A stretch of 11,718 nt of DNA from Bacteroidota bacterium (GCA_023399295.1 JAEWQF010000076.1:1-11718); one strand, 5' to 3'. Positions 1-7,712 are shown, counted from the first letter of the stretch. The notes: a model not told the origin generated them from the sequence alone. A program made the numbers and translations.

Positions 1-2467
1 GGTCGGTCTGTACCGACTCTTCCCACTTCACGTTAGGGTTGGGGATGTATCCGGGAGAGCTGCCATACTGCATGGATCCGGTGATCTCACCCACCTTGGC
101 GGGATCAGCTTCGTTCACCTGGTAGCCGCCACCGAAGTAGTAGTTCTGTCCGCCGTTCATCAGCGAGGTGTAGAGGAAGTTACCGATGCGGTCGTTACCA
201 TTCTTACCCCAGCTGAAACGCAACTTCATATAATCGAACCACTCGGGACGATTCACCATGAAGGCTTCATTGGTCAGGTTCCATCCCACCGAGAAGGAGG
301 GGAAGACACCCCATTTGTTGTTGGGACCGAAGCTGGTGGAGCCGTCGCGACGCATGGTGGCCTGCAGCATGTAACGCTCGGCATAGTTGTAGTCGACGCG
401 ACCAAAGTAAGAGGCGGTACCGGTGAAGTCGTATCCGCCGGTGCCACCCCAGGCACGTTCCAGCTGCCTGTCGGCAATGGCCGAGTTGATGTTGGCCTTG
501 GAGGGGCTGGTCTCCAGCAGGTCGCGGTCGTTACCGCCGAGGTTGCGGTAGCGATAGCGTGATGCCGATACACCGGCCACGGCTGAGAGGTTGTGCACCT
601 CATTGAAGCTCTTGGCATAGGAGAGATAGTTCTCCAGCTGCCAGCTGTAACCCCTGTTCATCTCGCTCTGCACGGTACTGAACTGCTGGTCCTTACCCTG
701 CGTGGCGAGGAAGTAGGGGAAGGTATAGGAGTCGTATCCCCAGAAAGCCAGGTCGGCACCATAGGTGGTCCTGAACTTCAGTTCGGGCAGTATCTGCAGC
801 TCGCCCCAGAAGGAGCTTACAAACTTGTCTGAGTTGTTGAGTCCAGCGGAGGGCTGGTGCAACATACCCACCGGGTTGGCTATCTCCTGGAAACCGCTGG
901 GCGGAAGGGAGAAGACACGGTCACCATCGGTCACGGCATGTGGGTATTGTGCCAGGATACCGGCGGCGGTCGCCTCATCGGCATAGACCGGCACCAGCGG
1001 TGAGAAGGTGAGGGCACTGCCCAGGATGGAGCCGTACTCCGAGTTGGTTTCGATACCGGTCGACTTGTCCCTTGAGTATCCAATGTTGGCACCCACGGTC
1101 ACCTTGTTGAGAAAACTGCGATCGTCAGCTTCGAAAACGGTATAGGTAGAGTTTGAACGAAGGCTGTAGCGCCTGTAGTTCGATTTGTCGTAGTTACCTC
1201 CCACGATACCGGCCTGGTCGAAGAAGCCGAAGGAGAGGAAGTAGAGCAGGTCGTCCGAGCCGCCGGAGACGCTCACCTGGTGGTTCTGCACCGGCGCGTT
1301 GTAGTTGAAGGTCTCATCCTGCCAGTCGGTGCCGACACCTGCGCCCATCACCTGTTCGTTGTTGTAGCGTGGCAGGTTGCCATCGTTGAGCTGCATCTCG
1401 TTCATGATCACCATGTACTCCTCTGCGTTGAGGATCTCCCGTTTCTTCCAGGGGTTCTGCCAGCCGTAGCTCACATCATAGTTGACGCTGGCCTTGCCTT
1501 TCGTACCCTTTTTGGTGGTGACCAGGATCACACCGTTGGCGGCACGTGCCCCATAGATGGCTGCCGAGGCGGCATCCTTCAGGATCTCCACCGACTCGAT
1601 GTCGACAGGGTTGAGGTAGTTAATGCCCCCACCCACGATCATACCGTCCACAATATATAGGGGTTCACTGTTGTTGATGGTACCGATACCGCGGATGCGC
1701 ACCTTGGAATCGGAGCCGGGTTGACCGGAGCTCTGGGTGATCTGTACACCGGAGACCTTGCCCTTGAGGGCATCCTCCACGCGGGAGGGTCGGGTCACAT
1801 TCAACTCTTCGGCAGTCACCTTGCTGATGGCAGCGGTCACCACGCTCTTGCGCTGTACTCCGTAGCCCACCACGATCAGTTCATCCAGTACCTCGGTATC
1901 CTCCAACAGCTGCACATTAAGTTCAGTCTGGTTGGTTATGGTGTACTCCCTGTCGAGGTATCCGATGTAGGAGAAGCGGAGGGTGGATCCCTTCGGTATG
2001 GTGACGACATAGTACCCATCGTAGTCGGTGACAGTGCCAACAGTGGTTCCCGGGATGGAAATGTTGGCTCCGATCACCGGTTCACCCTGCTCGTCGATTA
2101 CCCGTCCGGTGAGGTTCACCTGTTCTGACACAGGCTGCCCTGCGACTGTCTGGGCGAGTGAGCGATCAAAAATGTAGATCTTGTTCTCCCTGATCTCAAA
2201 GCCGATCTGCCGGGGAGTGAGCAGCCGCTGCAGCACCGCAGTCAGTTCTGCATTTTGTTCCCTGACGGTCACTTCGTCGTTCAGGTTCACCACCTCCTTA
2301 CTGAAAGCCAGGGTGTGGCCGGTCTGTTCGGTAATGCTTTCCAGCACGGTTCTCAGTGTTGCCTTGCTGTAGTTGAGATTCACCTTCTGCGCGGAGAGCA
2401 TCAGGGTGCCCATCACGAAGAGGGAAAGCAGCAACATCAGGCCTCTTTTCATTGGAATTTTTCCCAT
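1..2467 (-). CDS. SusC/RagA-family TonB-dependent outer-membrane receptor with N-terminal STN domain (partial, C-terminus off the window)
   Basis: This outer-membrane receptor imports a bound nutrient, typically a glycan or oligosaccharide held with a SusD lipoprotein, using energy from TonB. About 822 codons are open without a frameshift. Full-length relatives run to roughly 1000-1100 residues, so the last part of the barrel lies beyond base 1. Counting from the ATG at 2467, residues 1-26 look like a signal peptide (MKRG, then a Leu/Met-rich core ending SAQ). Residues 33-100 fit an STN (secretin/TonB N-terminal) domain and 117-192 a carboxypeptidase-D regulatory-like domain (VNLTGRVIDEQGEPVIGANI). 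Residues 195-203 (DELIVVGYG) open the plug, whose SusC signature is clear at 235-275 (LKGKVSGVQI, KVRIRG, EPLYIVDGM); the barrel follows. The STN domain and the upstream sigma/FecR pair indicate cell-surface signalling control. The ATG at 2452 is the likelier start, because it leads straight into the signal peptide. The substrate is unknown, and a SusD gene would be expected to the left. Confidence 0.95.
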   Translation of the reverse strand, partial: MGKIPMKRGLMLLLSLFVMGTLMLSAQKVNLNYSKATLRTVLESITEQTGHTLAFSKEVVNLNDEVTVREQNAELTAVLQRLLTPRQIGFEIRENKIYIFDRSLAQTVAGQPVSEQVNLTGRVIDEQGEPVIGANISIPGTTVGTVTDYDGYYVVTIPKGSTLRFSYIGYLDREYTITNQTELNVQLLEDTEVLDELIVVGYGVQRKSVVTAAISKVTAEELNVTRPSRVEDALKGKVSGVQITQSSGQPGSDSKVRIRGIGTINNSEPLYIVDGMIVGGGINYLNPVDIESVEILKDAASAAIYGARAANGVILVTTKKGTKGKASVNYDVSYGWQNPWKKREILNAEEYMVIMNEMQLNDGNLPRYNNEQVMGAGVGTDWQDETFNYNAPVQNHQVSVSGGSDDLLYFLSFGFFDQAGIVGGNYDKSNYRRYSLRSNSTYTVFEADDRSFLNKVTVGANIGYSRDKSTGIETNSEYGSILGSALTFSPLVPVYADEATAAGILAQYPHAVTDGDRVFSLPPSGFQEIANPVGMLHQPSAGLNNSDKFVSSFWGELQILPELKFRTTYGADLAFWGYDSYTFPYFLATQGKDQQFSTVQSEMNRGYSWQLENYLSYAKSFNEVHNLSAVAGVSASRYRYRNLGGNDRDLLETSPSKANINSAIADRQLERAWGGTGGYDFTGTASYFGRVDYNYAERYMLQATMRRDGSTSFGPNNKWGVFPSFSVGWNLTNEAFMVNRPEWFDYMKLRFSWGKNGNDRIGNFLYTSLMNGGQNYYFGGGYQVNEADPAKVGEITGSMQYGSSPGYIPNPNVKWEESVQTD

Positions 2468-2481
2468 GGTCTGTTTTTCAT
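2449..2481 (-). other. 10-codon upstream ORF overlapping the SusC start
   Basis: A minimal ORF (MKNRPWEKFQ) begins at the ATG at 2481 and stops with a TGA at 2451-2449. The stop overlaps the ATG at 2452 of the SusC reading frame in an ATGA arrangement. This is the usual geometry of translational coupling, and it would favour 2452 over 2467 as the SusC start. The ORF is very short, so chance is a real alternative. Confidence 0.25.
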
Positions 2482-2636
2482 ATTAAGTTATAAATCAAAA
2501 AGATAGAATCACACCGGCACAATTACCGGTTTCAATAAATTAACATTCAAGAAACATTCTTTTTGTTTCTTTATACTATAGACACGGATAGAGGGGGAAA
2601 GGATGAGTGAAAAGTAAAAAAATGTGATCAACCCAT
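2468..2636 (-). promoter_or_regulatory. fecR-susC intergenic region, likely holding the sigma-dependent susC promoter
   Basis: This AT-rich gap of 169 bases separates the anti-sigma gene from the receptor gene, and in sigma/FecR/SusC cassettes the ECF-controlled promoter is expected here. Two inverted repeats can be seen. One is ACCGG/CCGGT at 2513-2517 and 2526-2530 with an 8-base spacer. The other is AAGAAAC/GTTTCTT at 2549-2555 and 2565-2571 with a 9-base spacer. On the minus strand a TATCTTTTTG string at 2505-2496 resembles the Bacteroidetes -7 element TAnnTTTG, but with two extra T residues. No classical housekeeping promoter is evident. Which of these elements, if any, the ECF factor recognises is not known. 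Confidence 0.4.
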
Positions 2637-3620
2637 TTACATCGAAATATCGACACTGTGCTCACGAAGGGTGAAGCGCACAGGGGCAATCTTCTGCATC
2701 TCGAGCAGTACCGAGTCGAGCGTCTGGTGACGGGTGGTGAGGGTATAGCTGTAGGTGAGCGCCTCTGGCGTGAGCAGGTTGAACTCCACATTGTAGCGGC
2801 GCTCCAGTACGCTGATTACCTCCGAGAGCGGTGAGTCGTAGAAATAGAGCGTGTTGTGCTTCCAAAGTGATTGGTTGGATGGATGCATCAGGTTTGTCAC
2901 CACCAGCTGGCCGGTGATCTTGTCATATTCTGCCTGCTGGCCGGGTGAGAGGGTGTAGCCGTTGTGCTGCGTACGGAAAGCAATGCTCCCCTCATCGAGG
3001 GTCACACGGATCTTCTCGCTCTCGCGGTAGGAATTCACATTAAAAGAGGTACCCAGCACCTCGACAGTGGTGTTCTGCGAATGCACCTCAAACGGGCGGC
3101 GTTTGTTTTCCTTTACAACAAAGTATGCCTCGCCATCGAGCCACACCTCACGGCGGAGCAAACCGAATCGTTCCGGATAGCGGATACGTGTATCGGCATT
3201 GAGGAACACCTCGGTTCCATCCTGGAAAAAGATGCGGGCATCCTCACCCTTGGGTACATAAATCTCGGTATAGGTTGTCCCCTCGAACAGGGAAGTGCGG
3301 CTGTTGATGTACCATGCAGAACCGGTGATCAGCAACAGAGGCAGCAACACTGCGGCGACACGAAGTGAGAAACGATGCATGCGGCTGAATCTGATTTTTC
3401 GCTCGATGCGGGTAAAGAGCAAATCGGACTGCAGGGGGGTGAACGACTGACCGGTATGGGGGTCGGACTCCATCAGATAGGCATCCCGATCGATCATATC
3501 CGAGAGTACCTGTTGCCCTTCGATGGAATCGGAGAACCATGCCACCACCTCCCGCGCTTCGCGTTTTGAAGCGTTTTCGGCAATCACCTTTTTCACTATG
3601 TCGTTCTCCTTTCTCTGCAT
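2637..3620 (-). CDS. FecR-family anti-sigma factor, inner-membrane
   Basis: This anti-sigma factor holds the adjacent ECF sigma factor at the inner membrane and reads the state of the outer-membrane receptor through its periplasmic part. The 327 residues have the usual Bacteroidetes layout. Residues 1-80 are a cytoplasmic sigma-binding region, followed by one membrane segment at about 85-104 (VAAVLLPLLLITGSAWYI). The FecR domain spans about 115-215, with VPKGEDARIFF, DGTEVFLNADTRIRYP, LDGEAYFVVK and VEVLGTSFNVNSY. A DUF4974-type C-terminal domain lies at about 255-325 (LYFYDSPLSEVISVLERRYNVEF). It lies 61 bases downstream of the sigma gene and 169 bases upstream of susC, as in trans-envelope signalling cassettes. 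The start is uncertain. An AAGGAG ribosome-binding-like string occurs inside codons 3-5 and sits 9 bases before a GTG (codon 9, base 3596), so the protein may begin there and be 8 residues shorter. Confidence 0.93.
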   Translation of the reverse strand: MQRKENDIVKKVIAENASKREAREVVAWFSDSIEGQQVLSDMIDRDAYLMESDPHTGQSFTPLQSDLLFTRIERKIRFSRMHRFSLRVAAVLLPLLLITGSAWYINSRTSLFEGTTYTEIYVPKGEDARIFFQDGTEVFLNADTRIRYPERFGLLRREVWLDGEAYFVVKENKRRPFEVHSQNTTVEVLGTSFNVNSYRESEKIRVTLDEGSIAFRTQHNGYTLSPGQQAEYDKITGQLVVTNLMHPSNQSLWKHNTLYFYDSPLSEVISVLERRYNVEFNLLTPEALTYSYTLTTRHQTLDSVLLEMQKIAPVRFTLREHSVDISM

Positions 3621-3681
3621 GCAACACTTTTTTGATAGACACCATTCCGGCTAAATGATATGAGTCGATTCACCAGAATTT

Positions 3682-4260
3682 TTACAACAACATCATTTTT
3701 ATTTTCATAAAATAGCTCCTCAACAATTTGAGCGACTCCTGGTAGTGTGACTTCACGGTGTGTACCGAGATGCCCATCTTCTCGGCGATCTGCTGGTTGC
3801 TGTCGTCGGTCTCCAGCTTGCGGCGACATACCTCCTTCTTCTGTGGTGGCAGCAGGTCGATGCCACGATAGAGCAGTTCCTGTGTCTGTCGTTCCTCCAT
3901 CGCCTTGAGGATATCCTCCTCTTCCGGCATGTCGAACTGCGCCTGCTCATAACTGATCGTCACGCTGGTCTTGTTGTCGCGGATGTAGTTGAGGATATAG
4001 TTCTTTGTCATTGTGTAGAGGTAATTCTTCAGGTTCACCTCGATGTGTATGTCACGGGTACTCTCCCACAATTTCACAAAAACATGCTGTACTGCATCCT
4101 CTGCCAGGTGGGTGTTCTTGAGGTACTTCATGGCCAACGCATAAAGATAGCGATGATACTTGTGGTAAATCATCGAGAAGGCTTCTTGATCCCTTTTCCT
4201 AAGAAGGATAAAAAGTGTATGATCTTCGTTGGCGGAATATCCCTGTAGCATTTTTTTCAT
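3682..4260 (-). CDS. ECF-type RNA polymerase sigma-70 factor (Bacteroidetes RpoE-like)
   Basis: This extracytoplasmic-function sigma factor redirects RNA polymerase to a small regulon, most likely the downstream susC-type gene. From the ATG at 4260 it has 192 residues, normal for the family. Region 2 lies at about 27-95 (AFSMIYHKYHRYLYALAMKY, AEDAVQHVFVKLWE, NLKNYLYTMTKNYILNYIR). Region 4 lies at about 128-183, with a helix-turn-helix (SNQQIAEKMGISVHTVKSHY). Between them is an acidic linker (PEEEDILKAMEE). The frame is open back to a TTG at 4284, but a TATCTTTG promoter element covers that TTG, so 4260 (or the ATG at 4251) is preferred. It is the first gene of the sigma-fecR-susC cassette. 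Because its promoter looks like the housekeeping type, it is probably expressed at a basal level and controlled after translation by FecR. Confidence 0.94.
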   Translation of the reverse strand: MKKMLQGYSANEDHTLFILLRKRDQEAFSMIYHKYHRYLYALAMKYLKNTHLAEDAVQHVFVKLWESTRDIHIEVNLKNYLYTMTKNYILNYIRDNKTSVTISYEQAQFDMPEEEDILKAMEERQTQELLYRGIDLLPPQKKEVCRRKLETDDSNQQIAEKMGISVHTVKSHYQESLKLLRSYFMKIKMMLL

Positions 4261-4281
4261 GGATCGATGCGTACATCGGGA

Positions 4282-4289
4282 CAAAGATA
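4282..4289 (-). promoter_or_regulatory. Candidate Bacteroidetes -7 promoter element of the sigma-factor gene
   Basis: The minus strand reads TATCTTTG, an exact match to the Bacteroidetes -7 consensus TAnnTTTG, in the gap between the sufS stop and the sigma-factor ATG. Transcription would start roughly at base 4275 and give a leader of about 15 bases before the ATG at 4260. No convincing -33 TTTG element lies at the expected distance, so the call rests on the -7 match and its placement. Confidence 0.5.
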
Positions 4290-4310
4290 GGCAAATAGGT
4301 GAGATCTGCT

Positions 4311-5549
4311 TTATGTGTGAAACATTTTAACGATTCGGGTGAGCCCCTCAACCAAGAGATCCACCTCTTCGCGGGTGTTGTAAAAGGCGAAGGAGGCGCG
4401 CACGGTCCCCTCCACGCCGAGAACCCGCATCAGTGGCTCGGCACAATGGTGGCCGGTACGCACGGCGATGCCCATCCGGTCGAGGAGTGTGCCCATGTCG
4501 TAGGGGTGAATTCCCTCCACAAGGAAGGAGATCACACTGCTTTTCCCGGCAGCCCTGCCAATGATTCGCAGTCCATCGATTGTCAATAGCTTTTCCGTGG
4601 CATAGCTGAGCAGTTCATGCTCATAAGCAGCAATATTTTCAATACCGATGGCGGTAACATAGCGGAGTGCTTCTGCCAGAGCGGCGGTGCCCACATAGTC
4701 GGGGGTACCTGCCTCAAACTTATAGGGAAGAGTGTTGTAAGTTGTATGATCGAATGATACCGTGGAGATCATCTCACCACCACCCTGGTAGGGTGGCAGT
4801 GCGTTGAGCCATTTCTCTTTTCCGTAAAGTACTCCCACGCCGGTTGGTCCGTAAACCTTGTGGGAGGAGAAGACCAGGAAATCACAGTCTAACGCCTGCA
4901 CATCAACCGGTGTGTGCTGCACGCTTTGGGCGGCATCGATCAGTACCGGCACATCCTGTTTGTGGGCGATTTCAATGACCTGTTGAATCGGGTTAACCGT
5001 CCCCAGCACGTTGGAGATATGGGTGATGGCAACCAGCCTTGTACGGGCAGTGATCAGCTGCTCCAGTTGTTCCAGGATCAACTCTCCCCGATCATTGATG
5101 GGAGCCACGCGTAGCTTCAGCCCCAACCGCTCGGCCTGCATCTGCCAGGGAACGATGTTGGAGTGGTGCTCCATGGTGCTGATCAGGATCTCATCTCCTT
5201 TACTACAAAAGGCGTGACAGAAGGAGGATGCCACCAGGTTGATCGATTCGGTGGCACCGCGGGTGAAAACAATCTCGTTGGGTGATACAGCATTGACAAA
5301 CTGCTGCACCACCTTGCGGGATGCCTCGTGCACTTCGGTAGCCTCCTGACTGAGGAAGTGCACGCCACGGTGCACATTGGCATTCACCGAGGTGTATATC
5401 TCAGCGATCCTGTCGATCACGCATTGCGGTTTCTGTGTGGTGGCCGCATTGTCGAGGTAGACCAGACGCTTTCCATAGACCTCGCGACCGAGGATCGGGA
5501 AATCGGCACGCAGTTTATTGATATCAATCTGTTTCAACATATAAAGCAT
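4311..5549 (-). CDS. sufS: Group II cysteine desulfurase SufS
   Basis: This PLP enzyme takes sulfur from L-cysteine, leaving alanine, and forms a protein persulfide that feeds iron-sulfur cluster assembly in the cytosol. The 412 residues cover the whole class-V aminotransferase fold. The PLP-binding lysine is K231 in SSHKVYGPTGVGVLYG. The catalytic cysteine is C369 in RTGHHCAEPLM, a short active-site loop typical of SufS rather than IscS/NifS. Other conserved blocks are YLDNAATTQKP (31-41), NVHRGVHFLS (58-67), TRGATESINLV (96-106), EHHSNIVPW (127-135) and the PLP-ring aspartate D205 in LIDAAQSV. It begins 32 bases after sufD and ends the suf run. The ATG at 5540 (MLKQIDINK) is an alternative start three codons in. 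Group II enzymes need a sulfur acceptor, SufE or SufU, and neither is encoded in this window. Confidence 0.97.
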   Translation of the reverse strand: MLYMLKQIDINKLRADFPILGREVYGKRLVYLDNAATTQKPQCVIDRIAEIYTSVNANVHRGVHFLSQEATEVHEASRKVVQQFVNAVSPNEIVFTRGATESINLVASSFCHAFCSKGDEILISTMEHHSNIVPWQMQAERLGLKLRVAPINDRGELILEQLEQLITARTRLVAITHISNVLGTVNPIQQVIEIAHKQDVPVLIDAAQSVQHTPVDVQALDCDFLVFSSHKVYGPTGVGVLYGKEKWLNALPPYQGGGEMISTVSFDHTTYNTLPYKFEAGTPDYVGTAALAEALRYVTAIGIENIAAYEHELLSYATEKLLTIDGLRIIGRAAGKSSVISFLVEGIHPYDMGTLLDRMGIAVRTGHHCAEPLMRVLGVEGTVRASFAFYNTREEVDLLVEGLTRIVKMFHT

Positions 5550-5581
5550 TTAGCTGCAAATCATCACATAAAGCAATCGGT

Positions 5582-6922
5582 TTACTTGCAGACGTTACAG
5601 TTGCCACAACGCATCAGCTCACCACGGAACCGTTTTTCAATCAGCATTGCCAAGCGTTCCTGTAGGGAGTCGATCCGCACCAGGTCCACCACGTCACGTG
5701 TGAACGCCACCATCAGCAACAGCTTTGCCTCATTCTTGTCGATGCCACGGGCACGCATGTAGAAGAGTGCCTCTTCATCCAACTGACCGGTGGTGAGTCC
5801 ATGCGAACACTTCACGTCGTCGGCATAAATCTCCAGCTGTGGCTTGGAGAACATCTGTGCCGTGGAGGAGGCCAGCAGGTTGCGGTTGTTCTGGTAGGCC
5901 TGCGTCTTCTGAGCATCCTTCTCTACCAGTATCTTACCACAGAAGACACCGGAAGCACGGTCGTCGAGTACCGTCTTGAAGAGCTCGTTGCTGGTACAGT
6001 GGGGCACTGCATGATCGAGGAAAGCAAAGTTGTCAATATGTTGAGAGCCATCGCAGATTGCCAGTCCACCGGCATCCACATGGGCATGTTCTCCCAGAAT
6101 GCGAAAACGGTAGTTGTTACGGGTATAGCCATTGTGTAGCGTGATGCCACTTGTCACAACATGCGAATTTTCAAGTTGTTCGCTGAACAGGTTGCTGAGG
6201 CGTGTCACCTTGGAGGAGTTCTCCTCCAGCTCGTATACATCGACCTGGGCATTGGCGGCGGCAGAGAGCTCGGTCACCTGGGTCACGACAAAGTGCACAT
6301 CATCCACTGCATGGTCGCACACCAAGAGCTTCACATGTGCGTTCTCCTCGGCGATGACCAGCAGGCGGCGGTTCACGCTCAGGTCCACCCCGCCGCGCAG
6401 GATGTTAATCAACTGCAGTGGCTTCTCCACCGTTATGTTCTTAGGCACATATACCACGAAGCCATCCTGGGCGAACATGGTGTTGTAGGCCACCACGCCG
6501 TTGTCGGAGTAGTCGGCAATCTGACCGTAGTGGACATTGAAGATATCCGGATGCTCCTGTGAGAAACGCTGCAGGCTTCCCACAAAAACACCTTCGGGTA
6601 GCGGATCATTTGCCAGCGGTTTGTCGTAATAACGGTCGTTGATCAGGAAGTAGAGGTGGGTGGAGAGATTGGGCACGTCGCACTTAAAGGCGTCGTAGGG
6701 GTTCACCGGGATGGGTATGTTCCGCAGGTTCAGCCCCAGATCCGCATCGAAAACACGTGCCACGTTGGAGTGCTTGTAATCCTCCTCACGGGAGGTAGGG
6801 AATCCGATCTGTTGAAAACGGTCAAACGCAGCATCACGATGGCGGTTCATCCCCTCCACGGAGTTGGCATCGATCTCGCTGCGAAACTGTTGAAACAGAT
6901 CCTGGTATTGTTGTTCTATCAT
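5582..6922 (-). CDS. sufD: Fe-S cluster scaffold subunit SufD
   Basis: SufD is the non-ATPase partner in the SufBCD scaffold, on which iron-sulfur clusters are built. The 446-residue protein has an N-terminal helical part with SREEDYKHSNV (44-54), then the beta-helix core (about 150-350), then the conserved SufB/SufD C-terminal motif at 368-393. That motif contains DDVKCSHGLTTGQLDEEALF; its H374 aligns by motif with the functionally important histidine of E. coli SufD (His360), and the motif ends in YMRARGI. Having LDEEALFYMRARGI together with shorter length fits SufD rather than SufB. The extreme C-terminus reads RCGNCNVCK, three cysteines in a CxxCxxC spacing, which is unusual and is discussed under findings. 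It sits 19 bases downstream of sufC and 32 upstream of sufS, so all three are almost certainly cotranscribed. Confidence 0.95.
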   Translation of the reverse strand: MIEQQYQDLFQQFRSEIDANSVEGMNRHRDAAFDRFQQIGFPTSREEDYKHSNVARVFDADLGLNLRNIPIPVNPYDAFKCDVPNLSTHLYFLINDRYYDKPLANDPLPEGVFVGSLQRFSQEHPDIFNVHYGQIADYSDNGVVAYNTMFAQDGFVVYVPKNITVEKPLQLINILRGGVDLSVNRRLLVIAEENAHVKLLVCDHAVDDVHFVVTQVTELSAAANAQVDVYELEENSSKVTRLSNLFSEQLENSHVVTSGITLHNGYTRNNYRFRILGEHAHVDAGGLAICDGSQHIDNFAFLDHAVPHCTSNELFKTVLDDRASGVFCGKILVEKDAQKTQAYQNNRNLLASSTAQMFSKPQLEIYADDVKCSHGLTTGQLDEEALFYMRARGIDKNEAKLLLMVAFTRDVVDLVRIDSLQERLAMLIEKRFRGELMRCGNCNVCK

Positions 6923-6941
6923 TGTTTTGAGGGGTTGCTTG

Positions 6942-7712
6942 TTACGGGTTAATCAGCCAGTCATATCCTCTCTTCTCAAGTTCCAGTGCCAGCTCGGGGC
7001 CGCCGGAACGGATAATCCTGCCTGCATAGAGCACATGCACATGGTCGGGTTTGATGTACTCCAGCAACCGCTGGTAGTGGGTAATCACGATGGTAGCGTT
7101 CTCCTTTGTCTGCAGTTTGTTCACACCCTGCGCCACCACCCGCAGCGCGTCGATGTCGAGCCCGGAGTCGGTCTCGTCGAGGATTGAGAGCTGGGGAGCG
7201 AGCATCGCCATCTGAAAGATCTCGTTCTTTTTCTTTTCACCGCCAGAGAAACCTTCGTTCACCGAGCGGCTCACCAGGTTGCTGTCGATGCCTAGTAGTT
7301 CCCGCTTGTCGCGCATCAGCTTCAGGAAGTCACTCGCCGAGATGGGATCTTCACCTTTATATTTACGTTGTTCGTTGACTGCTGCGCGCATGAAGTTCAC
7401 CATGCTCACACCGGGTATCTCCACCGGATATTGGAAACTGAGGAAGAGTCCAAGCCGGGCGCGATCTTCCGGTTCCATCTCCAGCAAGTCACTCCCCTTG
7501 AAGAGGATGCTGCCGCGGGTTACTTCAAACTTGGGGTTTCCTGCCAGCACCGAGGCCAGCGTGCTTTTACCGGAACCGTTGGGTCCCATCACTGCATGGA
7601 TCTCACCGGGTTTCACCTCCAGGTTGATTCCCTTGAGAATCTCTTTCTCTTCAACGATTGCATGCAGGTTTTTTATCTCTAACATATTGGATATTTTATT
7701 TGTTGTTGTCAT
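6942..7712 (-). CDS. sufC: Fe-S assembly ATPase SufC
   Basis: SufC is the soluble ABC-type ATPase that drives shape changes in the SufBCD scaffold during cluster assembly. It is not a membrane transporter. The 256 residues show Walker A GPNGSGKST (43-51), the Q-loop region LFLSFQYPVEIPGVSMVNF (89-107) diagnostic of SufC, and the signature FSGGEKKKNE (155-164). They also show Walker B LSILDETDSGLDID (175-188) and the H-loop H212 (THYQRLL). It heads the sufC-sufD-sufS run. The first ATG (7712) directly follows the U-tract of a hairpin. The ATG at 7685 (MLEIKNLHA), matching where SufC homologues normally begin, is the more likely start and would give 247 residues. No sufB precedes it, which is unusual for a suf operon. 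Confidence 0.97.
   Translation of the reverse strand: MTTTNKISNMLEIKNLHAIVEEKEILKGINLEVKPGEIHAVMGPNGSGKSTLASVLAGNPKFEVTRGSILFKGSDLLEMEPEDRARLGLFLSFQYPVEIPGVSMVNFMRAAVNEQRKYKGEDPISASDFLKLMRDKRELLGIDSNLVSRSVNEGFSGGEKKKNEIFQMAMLAPQLSILDETDSGLDIDALRVVAQGVNKLQTKENATIVITHYQRLLEYIKPDHVHVLYAGRIIRSGGPELALELEKRGYDWLINP

Noticed and set aside
1280..2128. Two long plus-strand ORFs opposite the SusC gene (1280-1660 and 1721-2128)
   Set aside because: They are antisense to a well-supported receptor frame and their translations (His-, Val- and Gly-rich, no domain) resemble no protein family. They arise from codon bias on the opposite strand.
2549..2571. Hairpin AAGAAAC/GTTTCTT as the fecR terminator
   Set aside because: The stem is AT-rich and is not followed by a U-run on the minus strand, so an intrinsic terminator is not supported.
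3760..4248. Plus-strand ORF of 162 codons over the sigma-factor gene
   Set aside because: It is the exact shadow of a canonical ECF sigma factor and has no recognisable motif or ribosome-binding site of its own.
3682..7712. Functional link between the suf genes and the sigma/FecR/SusC cassette as an iron-uptake system
   Set aside because: The receptor shows SusC-type plug motifs and nothing specific to siderophores or heme. Adjacency on one strand alone does not support a shared role.
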